Source of the DNA: Sycon ciliatum
Taxonomy: Eukaryota; Porifera; Calcarea; Leucosolenida; Sycettidae
DNA length: 64,000 bases
NCBI RefSeq assembly: GCF_964019385.1
Contig: NC_088647.1
Coordinates: 402,112 to 466,111 of the forward strand
Direction of reading: 5' to 3'
Shown here: positions 11,343 through 23,708 of the stretch, one piece after another
How the letters are laid out: every line of letters begins with the position of its first letter
How positions within the stretch are numbered: the stretch's first letter is position 1
Translations under genes and position numbers: made by a program
Notes under the pieces: model-generated
What the model was told of the DNA's origin: nothing
Database searches by the model: none
Seen by the model: only the letters and a program-made list of their open reading frames with translations

Positions 11343-12356
11343 ATGTCCGACAACGAGCAACCCGCTCCCGCTCTCGAGGCTAATGCCGCTCCAGACCAAG
11401 CTGCAAACCCCGCTGGAAACGCTGGTCCACCAGACGCTCCGGCCCAAGACGGCCCTGCCGCAAGGACCATCGCGCCAGTCAACTTCAAACTGCCGCCGTT
11501 CTGGCCAGGTGACCCGCAGTTATGGTTTGCGCAGGCTGAAGCTCACTTCTCCAACCACCGGATTAACACCTCCCGAGCACGGTACAATGTGATCGTGTCA
11601 TCGCTAGCTCCGGAGTTTGCAACAGAGATCCGTGACCTGTTGATCGCTCCACCGGAAGACGAACCCTACGTCAAGCTGAGGGCTGCACTCACAACACGGA
11701 CGCAAAAGTCGGAGCAAATCCGACTTCGAGAGCTGTTGTCAACCGCCGACGTCGGTGACAGCAAACCCAGCAAGGTCCTACGCAGAATGCAGCAGCTACT
11801 GGGAGGAAAATCGCTTGACCCTTCTATCTTGCGGGAACTCTTCGTGCAACGTCTACCCCCAGCTGTCCGTCAGATTCTAGCAGCTACACCTACGACTCTG
11901 TCTCTGGAGGAGTTAGCGGCCCTCGCTGACAAAGTGGCCGAGTCTACAGTCCCATCAGCGAACACTCAAGTACACGCAGTTTCGGAAAAGGCCACTTCAA
12001 AAACTGCTGCAGTCGGCTCAACTGCCTCAAGTGCTACCACTTGTTTCAGCCCCAGCTCTGACTCGACGACTCAGCTGTCGCTACTCCGTTCGGACTTGGA
12101 CAAGCTGTGTCTGACTGTACAAGCGCTAACCAAGGTGCGCTCCCGTGGACGTGACGATTGCCCCATCAAAACGGCGGGATTTCCAACACGGGATCGGCGC
12201 ACTGGACGCAGCGCTTCCCGCTCTCCCAGCCGCGCCGTACGCATTGAGGACACCGATAGCGACGACGTCTGCTGGTTCCACGCCAAGTTTGGTGACAAAG
12301 CTCGACGTTGCCGATCTCCATGCCGTCTGTCGGGAAACGGGACCGCCAGCCGCTAA
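11343..12356 (+). CDS. gag: Gag polyprotein of the CsRn1-type element
   Basis: 337 codons from the first ATG ([12 protein letters not shown]). It encodes the structural protein of the virus-like particle. An Ala/Pro-rich head is followed by a capsid-like helical region containing [36 protein letters not shown] and [17 protein letters not shown]. Near the C-terminus is a C-x3-H-x8-C-x3-C segment ([18 protein letters not shown]), the unusual CHCC knuckle of CsRn1-type Gags instead of CCHC. The last 18 bases of the frame follow a -1 slippery heptamer, so a fraction of ribosomes should enter pol. The frame is intact. Confidence 0.9.
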   Translation: MSDNEQPAPALEANAAPDQAANPAGNAGPPDAPAQDGPAARTIAPVNFKLPPFWPGDPQLWFAQAEAHFSNHRINTSRARYNVIVSSLAPEFATEIRDLLIAPPEDEPYVKLRAALTTRTQKSEQIRLRELLSTADVGDSKPSKVLRRMQQLLGGKSLDPSILRELFVQRLPPAVRQILAATPTTLSLEELAALADKVAESTVPSANTQVHAVSEKATSKTAAVGSTASSATTCFSPSSDSTTQLSLLRSDLDKLCLTVQALTKVRSRGRDDCPIKTAGFPTRDRRTGRSASRSPSRAVRIEDTDSDDVCWFHAKFGDKARRCRSPCRLSGNGTASR

Positions 12357-12403
12357 TCGCGACCACTAGCCCGGCTGGCTCCACCTCCAGTTCTGAAGGT
12401 CGC
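12332..12403 (+). promoter_or_regulatory. Predicted -1 ribosomal frameshift site with pseudoknot
   Basis: The heptamer G-GGA-AAC (12332-12338) is in register with gag codons, as the X-XXY-YYZ rule requires, and lies 15 bases before the gag stop. After a 6-base spacer, GCCAGCCG (12345-12352) pairs perfectly with CGGCTGGC (12372-12379). Within that loop GCGACC (12359-12364) pairs perfectly with GGTCGC (12398-12403), forming an H-type pseudoknot with 8-bp and 6-bp stems. Reading -1 from the heptamer enters the pol frame directly. The pairing is read from the sequence; the function is inferred. Confidence 0.8.
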
Positions 12404-15400
12404 CTCCTGTATATGCGTGACCGTGTCAACGGAATAAATTTCCTGATCGACACCGGCGCCTCAGTAAGTGTACTTCCTCCGTCCTTTGCTACCTCTGTAA
12501 AACGTTGTCATAGCCCTAGTCTTCGTGCCGCCAATCACAGTACTATAGAAACGCATGGTCAACAATTCCTTGAGCTTGACATTGGTCTCCGTCGGTCGTT
12601 CAAATGGGTGTTCGTTGTCGCCGATGTCAATTACCCTATCCTCGGAGCCGATTTCCTGTGCCACTACAAGCTGACTGTCGATCTTGCAACGGGACAACTG
12701 CAGGACTCCTCGACCAATCTACGCATCAACGGAGTGGCCGCCGATGTCACGGATTCTGCAGCCAACCTCCTCGCAACCGATCAACCGAACCGATATTCGT
12801 CTCTCCTGGCCGAGTTTCCAGACCTTGTTCGACCTGCTACTGGTGAGTCGCCATCCAAGCACAATGTTACCCATCGCATAGTCACTAATGGCCATCCCGT
12901 GCATGCTAGACCCCGCCGCTTAGCTCCTGATCGCCTTGCCACTGCTAAAGCTGAATTTCAGCACATGCTCACACTGGGCATTGTTCGCCCGTCTGCAAGC
13001 TGTTGGTCTTCCCCGCTGCATATGGTCCCGAAACCCTCTGGTGACTGGCGCCCTTGCGGCGACTACCGAGCCTTGAATAACTGTACAGTCCCCGATCGCT
13101 ACCCCATTCCTCATCTGCAAGACTTCACTTCCCATTTGCATGGCACGACCATCTTCTCCAAGATAGATTTAGTCCGAGCATAACACCAAATCCCAGTCCA
13201 TCCTGATGATATCCCCAAGACTGCCATTACCACACCTTTTGGCCTATTTGAGTTTGTCCGAATGCCCTTTGGTTTACGCAACGCTGCCCAAACCTTTCAA
13301 CGCTTCATTGGTCAGATCACTGCCGACCTTCCATTTTGCTTTGCATACATTGATGATCTCTTAGTCGCTAGTGCTAGCCCCGCTGAACATGAACGCCACC
13401 TCCGCTGCCTGTTCCAACGCCTAGTTGATCACGGTATCATCATCAACGTACAGAAGTCACGGTTTGGCGTATCCGAACTAGACTTTCTGGGCCACCACGT
13501 TGATGCCACCGGTATTCAACCCCTAACGACCCGAGTCCAAGCTATCAAGGAGTTTCCGCTACCGACCAGTGTCCGTAAGCTACGAGAATTCCTAGGCCTG
13601 GTCAACTTCTACCACCGGTTCCAGCGCAACCTCGCAACCCGCCTTGCACCACTCAACGCCATGTTACAAGGCCGGCCGAAGAGCAAGGGCCCGCTTGAGT
13701 GGACGGATGAGGCACGCGAGGCCTTTGATTCGACCCGCAGCGCCTTAGTCCACGAAGTCACCCTCTACCACCCTAGCCCTGACGCTGCCTACAGCATGAT
13801 GGTTGATGCATCCAATGTTGCCGTCGGCGCTGTTCTACAACAACACATCAACGGTGAGTCCCTGCCTGTCTCGTTCTTCTCACGCAAGCTAAAGCCGGCC
13901 GAGACCCGCTATAGTACGTTCTGCCGAGAATTACTAGCCATATACCTCGCCATCAAACACTTCCGTCATTTCCTGGAAGGCCGTCCGTTCCACGTCTGCA
14001 CCGACCATAAGCCACTGATCCACGCTATCCGAAGCCACTCGCAACAACACAGTCCTCGCCAGCAACGACACCTCAGCTACATTGCCGAGTTTACCACTGA
14101 TCTGCGATACGTCCCTGGTAAGGAAAACGCTGCAGCTGACGCACTCTCGCGTTGTGACCTACCCGATGACGCCATCGCAACCATTGCCAGCCTGGACTTC
14201 GGCAGCCTCGCCCTCGCTCAACGGGCCGACAAGGAACTCTCCAAGCTCCGTCACACTGTCCCTCCGTCAACATCACTCGTCTTCAAAGACATCCAGTTTC
14301 CCATGGTTAACACACCGATGACGTGTGATATCTCCACTGGCTCCGCTCGTCCATTCGTCCCAAGACAGTTCAGTCGAGGTATCTTCGACTCACTCCACAA
14401 CCTCTCTCACCCCGGACACCGGACCACCCGGCAGCTCATCACCAGCCGCTACGTTTGGCCGTCAATGAACAAAGACATCGCTGCGTGGTGCCGCTCCTGT
14501 ATCGCTTGCCAACAAACCAAAGTCCACCGACACACGACCACTCCACTCGCCAAGTTCCGAAAACCAGATGCCCGATTCTCGCACGTCCACATCGATATTG
14601 TGGGACCGCTTCCACCGTCTAACGAGTTCTCGTACCTCCTAACAATGGTCGACCGTTTCACTCGTTGGCCCGAGGCCATTCCCATACCCGACATCACCGC
14701 CGAGACCGTCGCTCGCCACTTCGTGAGTTCCTGGGTTTCCCGCTATGGTGTACCGACTCTTCTAACTACCGACCGTGGTTCCCAGTTCGAATCGTCCCTG
14801 TGGTCCTCGCTGATGTCTCTCCTGGGTACGTCCCGCATCCGTACAACCGCCTACCATCCTGCCGCTAACGGGTTGGTTGAACGCTTTCACCGACAGCTGA
14901 AAGCCGCCATACGTTCTTCAGACAACCCCCGCCGCTGGACCGAACATCTACCGCTGATTCTACTGGGAATTCGTTCTTCCCTCAAGGCTGATCTAAACTG
15001 TTCGGTTGCTGAACTAGTCTACGGTTGTCAACTCCGTCTACCCAGCGATCTGTTCATCGAGACACATGAGCAGTTTCCAGATCCCACATCCTATGTTAGT
15101 CGGCTGAAGCAAGCCATGGCTGAACTCCGCCCTACACAGCCCCGCCACCCATCTGGCCGATCCGTATTTGTTCCTGCCGACCTCGCCACCTGCAGCCATG
15201 TGTTCCTTCGCCAGGACTCCGTTCGCACACCGCTACAACGTCCATATTCTGGCCCCCACAAGGTTCTCCGTCGTACGGACAAACACTTCACCATCGACCT
15301 CAACGGCCGCACAGACGCTGTCTCTATTGACCGTCTGAAGCCAGCCTACATCGATGGTGAAGAAGATGCATCGGCTCGTCCTGCCCCGACGCCGTCTCTC

Positions 15401-15469
15401 GCTCATGATGTCCTCCCACCACGACAGACCTGCTCCGGTCGTCAAGTGCGCTTTCCCTCATACTATTGA
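12332..15469 (+). pseudogene. pol: Pol polyprotein with one internal stop
   Basis: The pol frame is entered by -1 frameshift (the open frame itself begins at about 12308). Domains in order: aspartic protease with DTGA (12449); reverse transcriptase with [32 protein letters not shown] and catalytic YIDD (13346); Ty3-type RNase H with VDASNVAVGAVL (about 13803) and TDHKPL (about 14000); integrase with an H2C2 zinc finger (about 14400-14520) and catalytic D (14594), D (14771), E (14879), the last two 35 residues apart. A TAA at 13181-13183 breaks the RT domain between its two conserved halves; the same frame is open on both sides through 15469. No other break was seen, so this is a freshly disabled copy. 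Confidence 0.92.
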
Positions 15470-15575
15470 GCCACTCTCGTGTTACATTCCATTCAGATAT
15501 TGTAGGTTACATTACCTTGACTTGAACCATTGCGCATGTCATTTTCATATCGTGCATTTCCCCCGGAAATCCACT

Positions 15576-15588
15576 AGGTGGGGAGCTC
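15576..15588 (+). other. Polypurine tract of the CsRn1-type element
   Basis: AGGTGGGGAGCTC lies immediately before the 3' LTR, the expected position of the plus-strand primer. Its purine content is moderate. Confidence 0.55.
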
Positions 15589-16055
15589 TGTAGTGCATAT
15601 TCACGAACATTCTACAGTCCATGCACACGTGACATTACGCAATGATTGCATAGGCAAATTCTAGTTACTTCCCTTTTGATTACGTAGTGATTACATCACT
15701 TACACATTACCCATTTGCCACATCGAGCGTATGACGTTTTTCCATGTTCTTTCTCTCTTGCATGTCATGATGCAATACTGATTGCACCTACATGATGCAA
15801 TACTGCTTTGTACTTACATCAGCAATTGCAATTCTCATGACCACATCCGTTTCCTTCTTGCACTTTCTACCGCAACGCACAATGGCTAACGCTTCTCTCT
15901 CTACCCTATATAAGCTGCATTCGCTTGCATATTATTCAGATCAATCGTAATCTTTTACATCCCGACTCAACTTGAATTAGTGCTTTCTTAGTTGTAATAA
16001 AACGTTGTGTTCCACGACCCGTTGCACGGCTGAGTTGAATCTAGCGAAGCACTAA
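15589..16055 (+). repeat. 3' LTR of the CsRn1-type element
   Basis: 467 bp, the same length as the 5' LTR and without a visible difference, including the TATATAAG and AATAAA signals. Confidence 0.92.
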
Positions 16056-16282
16056 ACACTGTACTGGTCAATTCAGTTTGCACGAGCAGGCTGTGCCAGT
16101 CAGTTCAGTGTCCGTAAAATTTGTGTCTAAGGTCCATAGCGCAACTCTGCGTGACCGTGAGAGCATTTTGACATACATATTGTGTTGTGGGTTCATGTTT
16201 GGATAATTAGAATTTAGAATGTCCGGATATAAATTAGTTTTCCTGGCATTTTGAGGTTCGAATTATCAGGATTTCACCTGTA

Positions 16283-17041
16283 CATGCTACAGCATGCAGT
16301 CATGCAGATCCGAAGTAACTACTTAGTTGCAGTATGTATACATGGTATACTCACTTAGTCTTCATGGTCTTTGCTCATGATGAACGGAACTGACTGTCTG
16401 TACACTCCAAAGACACTCCAGCGTCCAAGTCAAAGTCTGGCTGATACTGTCTGTGCATGCGCATGGAGTCTGTACGACAGGACTAGGGTAGTGGGTGGTG
16501 TCAGTGGTGATCCAAGTGACGGTGTTTCAGCGTGGCGTAAATCATGCATCCTGATTTCTGCATTTTACAAGTGTCTCCGGATCCCTCGCGGCTCGGCCTC
16601 GCGTGCGTAGACTCTATTATACATGTACTGAGTCTGTGAATGTCATCTTTATTCACCACATGTGCACACCACACACGGCAGATCTACATGACATTGTTGT
16701 AGAACTACAAGACTTGGTACAAGTATGTGGCCACTTGGCCGAGAAAACCCATTGCCGATTTTGGCATCAGTCATCACGAGTATTTCGGCTTGTGTCACAC
16801 TCACCTAGTGCATGCAAGTGTCCGAGCTCCGAACAGGGTGGACACTTGTGATCGTTGTCTCGCAGACTACTCTGAATCTCCACCGAGTACCGAGTTGTGG
16901 AGGTACTGTGAACTGAAAGTCCTCTTCTGACCGGTCTTTGATTCAACCTCGTCTCCAATCCTGACTCTGTTGCCAGTGGTTGGCAGTTTATGCGCTGCCA
17001 GAAAACCAGAATATCCATCCAACTGATCCGGTCTTGACGCA
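16283..17041. other. Region upstream of the membrane-protein gene
   Basis: No coding block or repeat was recognised. It should contain the promoter and 5' untranslated region of the gene starting at 17042. No clear TATA box was seen, so the start of transcription cannot be placed. Confidence 0.4.
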
Positions 17042-17234
17042 ATGACTGCCTCTAGCGTTCAAACTCAGCAGAATGGAAGCTCTGCTACAGCGCACGTAGC
17101 TGGACGCACCGTACTGCACGACGGTGACGATCATGAGGATAGCGATGACGAGAAAGACTCCACCGAGACGAGAGCTGCTCGCAAGAAGATGTCGAGCCTG
17201 TCGCGATTTTTCATCAGCGCAGCAGTATTTCACG
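17042..17234 (+). CDS. Membrane protein gene, exon 1
   Basis: It starts [16 protein letters not shown], runs through an acidic stretch and RAARKKMSS, and ends in the first half of helix 1 ([10 protein letters not shown]). The donor is G|GTTAGT. One base carries over and joins exon 2 in phase ([12 protein letters not shown]). Confidence 0.7.
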
Positions 17235-20200
17235 GTTAGTCCAGAGTACCAACCAATTATGTTCAGTCACCGTGTCTGTTTTTACAAACATTGAGCCAGC
17301 GAATGAAATACTCCAAAATAGTTTTAGCCTTCAGGTCGTTATGCGTACACGTTCAGTTACGCGCACCCAGGCCAGATAGATAACCATTTCCACGTCCGCA
17401 TCGCGTTCGTATGGAACTGGTAGATGTTTGACTTGCAACCACCATCAGTTTTGCTGTTACGAAGTCGTGTACTCGTGTAGTAGTAGTAGTGGTACATTTT
17501 TGGTACATGAACACCCACCAGGAGGTAGCCCTGTCTGGGGTCCAATGTGGACATGCATGGGAGTGATGATTACAATGTACTACCACACACAATCAATGTG
17601 GTCTTGGTGCAATCTGCACAATATCACTGTCAGATCGATTGGTGGACGGTGTTGAGGAAATACATGTAACTGCTGCTGTCGTGCCGACCAAATCTGTCAG
17701 GACACCCAATCAGCAGTATCTGTCTTAGAAAATTACATGCAGCCCTTGGTCACTTGGTCACTTCAGGTGAAAACATGATGCTGGGTTACAGCCTACAGGG
17801 GGCAAGGTAAGGGTGGAGTGAAAATCTCTGGTCGGCGAGCATCCCACAAGTGGCATATTGCGTACGACTGAAATAGGAGGTATGACACATTTATGACTTC
17901 GGTATTTAGAAATGTTTAGTACTGGGTGTGAACTTGCAGAGACTATAAATGATTATGCCTACAACATGGGAGAGGCTGCACGTCTGTATAACAAAGGCTG
18001 TGCGTGTGTGTGTGTGTGTGTGTGCACGGAGAGGAATTTTCAAAAAAACTGGTGTCGTGTAGACAGATGTGTACAGTACGTCATCGCTCCTCGATGTGTT
18101 AACTTAACCATCATGAGTACGGGGTGGTACATAATTATTAGCACCATCAGTAGCCTAGCATCATGACTTCTTGTGTCTTGGTCAACGCAGTGGCAGCAGA
18201 TGCGCAATCAGAGTTTGCCTGTTGCATAGATGTCCATATTTCGGTGTTGTGAAGATTTAAAGGGGAAGTTAAGGCAAAAATTAAAATTTCACCAGTTGTA
18301 GTCTTCGGGGTGCTGAGTCGAATGGTCGTGGTCCGAGGAAGCTGAGACGCTCCCTTCCTACTTGAATCCCAATCGAACTCGCGCACTTCCACCGAAACTG
18401 GGTGACTGCGCCCTACTAGATGGGGATTTGTATGCAAAATGTCACTAAAAGCGCCATTTCGTTCTTATAAAAGCACGGATGACCGCGATTGGCCCGTATG
18501 TTGTAGTCTTTTGGACGCTGAGTCGACTGGTTTTGGTCCGAAAAGGCTGCGATGCAGCGTTCCTCCTTTATTCCCAATCGAACATGGTTGAAGAAGTGGT
18601 CACGTGGTCCTGGGTGTCCAAATCACCTGGTCACCACGCCAGCAGGTGACAACTTTCACACCAAGGTTCAACTCGAGTTCAACTCGAGTGACAGGACTGC
18701 ACCCAAAAAAGGTCAAACAGGCTAGTAAGTTGTACCCTGCAGGCACGGTGACCAGGTGACTGGTGTACGCAGGAGCACGTGACCGCTTCTTCAACCATGT
18801 TCGATTGGGAATAAAGGAGGAACGCTGCATCGCAGCCTTTTCGGACCAAAACCAGTCGACTCAGCGTCCAAAAGACTACAACATATGGGCCAATCGCGGT
18901 CATCCGTGCTTTTATAAGAACTAAATGGCGCTTTTAGTGACATTTTGCATACAAATCCCCATCTAGTAGGGCGCAGTCACCCAGTTTCGGTGGAAGTGCG
19001 CGAGTTCGATTGGGATTCAAGTAGGAAGGGAGCGTCTCAGCTTCCTCGGACCACGACCATTCGACTCAGCACCCCGAAGACTACAACTGGTGAAATTTTA
19101 ATTTTTGCCTTAACTTCCCCTTTAAGATAATTATGGTACATGTAGTCTATACAAATAACAAGACTTGGTCGGAAACGAAATTGTATCTGTTATGTTCTAC
19201 GAGATTTAGCCACCATACATTGCGCTGGAGTATAATAAAGATGATCTCCAGCCACTAACCACTATAGGCCAGTAGTTCTCTTTTCTATCGTAGCTCAACA
19301 TGCATAGCCTGTATCTTTTGAAACAGGCCTGTTTTCGGACTGGGCTCGTACTCGTCAGCTTGTTCGTACCTGTGCTGCAATTAGGTAAATTCTGAAGTAA
19401 ACATGGACACAATGTCAGGATTTAGAAGTAAAGTGATGGCAGTAGTGCCTAGCGGTGATGGCAGTAGTGGTGATGGCAGTTGTTGTTTAAGGCTCGTGTG
19501 ACTTTGTGCTATGCTGCCTTGGCAACACATGTACATGGTATGTTGTGCAAAGGCTCTGTGCCGTGCCTTGGGGACACACCGTGTGTATGTTACTTATGCA
19601 GCATGATACCCTGGGCATAACCAGTGCAGGAGGCCTATAATGCTATCATGGTCTGTACATGACGTATGGCTAGTACTTACTGGTAAGTATTAGTAAGTAG
19701 GACAGTGTGAGACTATGCAAGTAGGACTAGTACTTGGGACAAGGATTAGAGCAGGTCTGTGAGACTGTGATCCCATCCCAGAGGACTGATGGGAGTGTTC
19801 TCCTGTACCTGCACCCTCACTGAGGTATGGCCGGCTACTCTTGAGGGAGTTGGTAATATGCAGAGGATATCCAAGACACGTAATGGGTGAGGAATGCGGA
19901 CACATGGTGTTGTGTTTAGGTAAGGTATACTGTACTGGCATTGTGGCATCTACTGTAGTATGTTTCCACTGACTGGCAGAAGACAAGGAGAAGACGCAAA
20001 ATACCGTATATTCTCTATTATAAGCACAGGTCTCCATTACTAGCACAGTCTCTAATACTAGCACACTGTGAGCACCTTTTGAAACATTATAAGCACAGTC
20101 TCTATTATTAGCACGGTCTTGGTGGAAATCAATGCTGCATGCATGATATCTAGCATGTATTTCTTCTTGCTCTGTATGGAGTTATTGGTTGAAAAAATAT

Positions 20201-20374
20201 AAGCACGGTCACCAATATAAGCGCGGTCTCCAATATAAGCACGGGGTAGAGGGGTGTTGAAAAAATATAAGCACAGCGCTTATAATAGAGAATATACGTA
20301 TGTAGTTTTTAAGTATGGCTACAACACCACCATTTGGGAGACAGTGTGAGTTATGTGTGTCCCGTGTGTGTGTG

Positions 20375-20436
<62 letters not shown>

Positions 20437-22810
20437 GGGGGGGGGGGGAGTGCAGATAATAAGCCCCACTTCACAATCATCCACTCCAATGATGTCCACT
20501 TCTAACAGGACATCTGCAGCATAATCATCATGAGTACAATGTTATGTAGTTGTTGGTTGAGATTCAGCTACCTATAATGGTACATGACTCAGTGATGTGT
20601 TGATGGAGTGGTTGGTGCACTAAGACCAGTAATTACACACAGTAATTAAGTTTATAAAGGCTGATTATTTTCTTCTCATGGCCGTGTTTGGTAGCTGGAA
20701 GTACAGTAACATACATATCTGTGACTACTAGAGACAGTGCAAGTCTACAGCTTAGGATCTACATGGCTGTAATTAGGAAAAGAGTGTATTAGAGTGTATT
20801 AAAGGCCACTGTATTACCCCCCCCCCCACAGAGAGAAAAAAATACTCTCTTTTACTTCAGTGCGGTGGATGTCAGGTAGATTTGGGGAACGTGAAATTTA
20901 ATTTGCTGCTGGATAGGGGGGTCAGGTAGATTTGGGGAACGTGAAATTTAATTTGCTGCTGGATAGGGTTCCGTTGGAGAAATGACTGTCTTATTGAAAA
21001 ATGTGACTGCAAAGTCTGCATTATGACAATACAATGTACTAGTCTGCAGTATACTAGTAGTGTAGAGCAATGCTGTCATACTGTGACATGCAGTACTGGT
21101 CATACTGTACTGGTCATAGCTGTCATACCTGTGTGGATCATCCCATTGATGCCAACACTTGCACACTGCACACAGTGACCTGTGACCCTGTGCTATTTCC
21201 TGCTCTGTTGATCGGGTCTAAGTGCCTCTCACCGGTTGAGTGTGTCATTGTGGTCCTGTCATTTCATGACGGTACTGAGGCCTGAGCTGAGGTGGATGCC
21301 TGTAAACCATGTACATGTACTATGATGTAGTGGAGGATAGAGGCTTTAGAGGATGGTAGACTGGAGTGTCTCATAGGGTTCATGGTAGAATAGTGTCTCT
21401 TGGTCATACTATAGGGTGGATGGTACCAGTACCATGGGGTGGATGGTAGACTGCAGTGTGTCATAGGGTGGATGGTAGACTGCAGTGTGTCATAGGGTGG
21501 CTGGTATTACCATGGGGTGGTTGGTAGACTGCAATGTGTCATAGGGTGGATGGTAGACTGCAGTGTGTCATAGGGTGGCTGGTATTACCATGGGATGGTT
21601 GGTAGACTGGAATGTGTCATAGGGTGGCTGGCACCATGGGGTGGATCGTAGACTGCAGTGTGTCATAGGGTGGATGGTAGACTGCAGTGTGTCATAGGGT
21701 GGCTGGTATTACCATGGGGTGGTTGGTAGACTGCAGTGTGTCATAGGGTGGCTGGCACCATGGGGTGGATGGTAGACTGCAGTGTGTCATGCCATGGATG
21801 GTACTGTAGAGTCTTGGGAAATATTCTACCCAAGAGCCAGACTGAGCTATGAACTGAAGTAACTTGTTCTGTGCCAGCAAGTGTCACTGTGATGTATGTT
21901 GGGACTGTCCCCACATCATGCTGAACACAGCACTGTAGTCAAAGCCTCATAACGTAGTGTGGTGCTCCTGCCCCGCCCCCCTGCCCCCTCCTCCTACCCC
22001 ACCTGCCCCTGCCCCCTCATCCTACCCCCTCCTGCCCCTCCTCCCTTCAAGTTTTGGCTGCACCCTTACACACCATAGATTGGGATGGTAAAACTTTCTA
22101 AATCACAGTGACCAACTTCGCTGCAATCCATGATTGCACTTACCAACACCCTATGCCTACTAATGTAGCATGTAGCATGTACATCATCAGATGTAGGCAG
22201 TAAAGACTAGACTATTACACAGTACTGTGATGGTACATTGCCAACACTGCAACAGTTGACGGTAAAACCTGACAATAGACACAGCTACACTGTGATCTGC
22301 ATAGTGTACATACTCCATGTCACTACGGTGTAGTGCCGCAGTGATACAGATTTACACACAGTGACATGGTGAACTATGCACAAACTAACCCAACGGTGGC
22401 AACCATCCCTGCTACAACCTGCGGCCTACAAACCTGACTAACGTGGTAGGGTCATATATTGAATCTTTGACTCTAACTTTGCATGTGTGTTTTGGTGTGT
22501 GTTGGTGTTGGTGTGTGTTGGTGTATGTGTGTGTGTGTGTGTGCGTGCGTGGGTGGGCGGGTGTATGTGTATGTGTATGTGTGTGCCGGTATTGATGTGT
22601 GTATGTGGATGTATGAACAACGTCTTGCTTTTGTGAATGCTTACTTGCCTACAGCTTGTGCAGTAGTAGCATTTCAAAGTGCTATCCTTGGTCTAGGTGA
22701 TTTCTCAGCAGATTGTGAAGGGGTGAGTATGACAGTGGAACTGACAATGATTATCTACTTGTAGCACAATCAGGTCATGGTATTCACGGTAATGTTCCAG
22801 TACATTGATT

Positions 22811-22896
<86 letters not shown>

Positions 22897-23615
22897 TGTG
22901 TATGTGTGTGCGTGTGTATGTGTGTGTGTGTGTGTGTATGTGTGTGTGTGTGTGTGTGTGTATGTGTGTGTGTGTGTGTGTATGTGTGTGTGTGTGCGCA
23001 TGTGCATGTGCATGTATGGCTAGGCCTGCATGCAATGCACAGCTGTGTATGTGCTATGCTGGTTTGGAGTTATGCCGCAGTTGCTCATACTACCACTACT
23101 ACTACTACTGTATGTGTGTATGTGTGTATGTGTGTCTGATGATGATGATGATGCCTGTGTATGTGTATGTGTGTATGTACGTGTGTGTGTGTGTACACTA
23201 TAATTGTTCTGCAGGGTCTTGGTTTTGACCGCAAGATCTATGCTATACTGTTCATATCAGCCATGGTCTACGTCATTGTCCTGGTTGTATGGGCGGTAAG
23301 AACTCTTCTTTAGAATGGATTCCTATCGTTTACAAACCAAGTAATTAGTTTCCTTATTCCTTTCGCACCCATGTCACTGTGCCCCCCCCCCCACACACCT
23401 ATAGAAACACATCACGACTACCAGCATCACTGAAGCGTGTTTCATGAGTCATCATAGGTCACTTCAAGTGCATTCACGGTGAAGTGAGATTGTGAAATGT
23501 TACACTGAGTGTATGCTGTGTACCAACCAATATCCGTATTTGTGTCACGGACGGTGTGCGTGTGTGTTTGTTTGTTTGTGTATGTGCATGTACGTGTGTG
23601 CGCATGTGTGTGTGT

Positions 23616-23708
<93 letters not shown>

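Larger units (their letters stand above)
10815..16055 (+). mobile_element. Ty3/gypsy LTR retrotransposon, CsRn1 type
   Basis: It is a full-length element: 467-bp LTRs (10815-11281, 15589-16055), a tRNA-Trp primer site, gag, pol (protease, RT, RNase H, integrase) and a purine tract. The flanks carry ACACT on both sides (10810-10814, 16056-16060), a 5-bp target duplication; a 4-bp CACT reading with 468-bp LTRs is equally possible. The two LTRs show no difference by eye, so insertion was recent. The Gag CHCC knuckle and tRNA-Trp priming are the known hallmarks of the CsRn1 clade of Metaviridae. One in-frame stop in RT disables this copy. Confidence 0.93.
9709..16280. mobile_element. Pogo-like DNA element split by two later insertions
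   Basis: The left end CAGGTGGAATCCTGATAATT (9709) and the right end, reverse complement CAGGTGAAATCCTGATAATT (ending 16280), match over about 24 bp with two differences. TA lies outside both (9707-9708, 16281-16282). Removing the TTAA palindrome (9761-10621) and the gypsy element (10815-16055) leaves about 460 bp, the size of a non-autonomous element. The interior repeats phrases such as GATAATTCGAACC. Confidence 0.65.
17235..22654 (+). other. Intron 1 (5.4 kb)
   Basis: It holds a GT run (about 18003-18022), the second 861-bp palindrome, a MITE at 20004-20298, G and GT runs near 20364-20450, a 49-bp duplication (about 20870-20970) and a degenerate minisatellite (21330-21800). No other coding block was seen. 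Confidence 0.6.

Noticed and set aside
22777..23228. Cys/Val-rich frames over GT runs (also near 25300 and 43400)
   Set aside because: These are simple dinucleotide repeats read in frame, not proteins.
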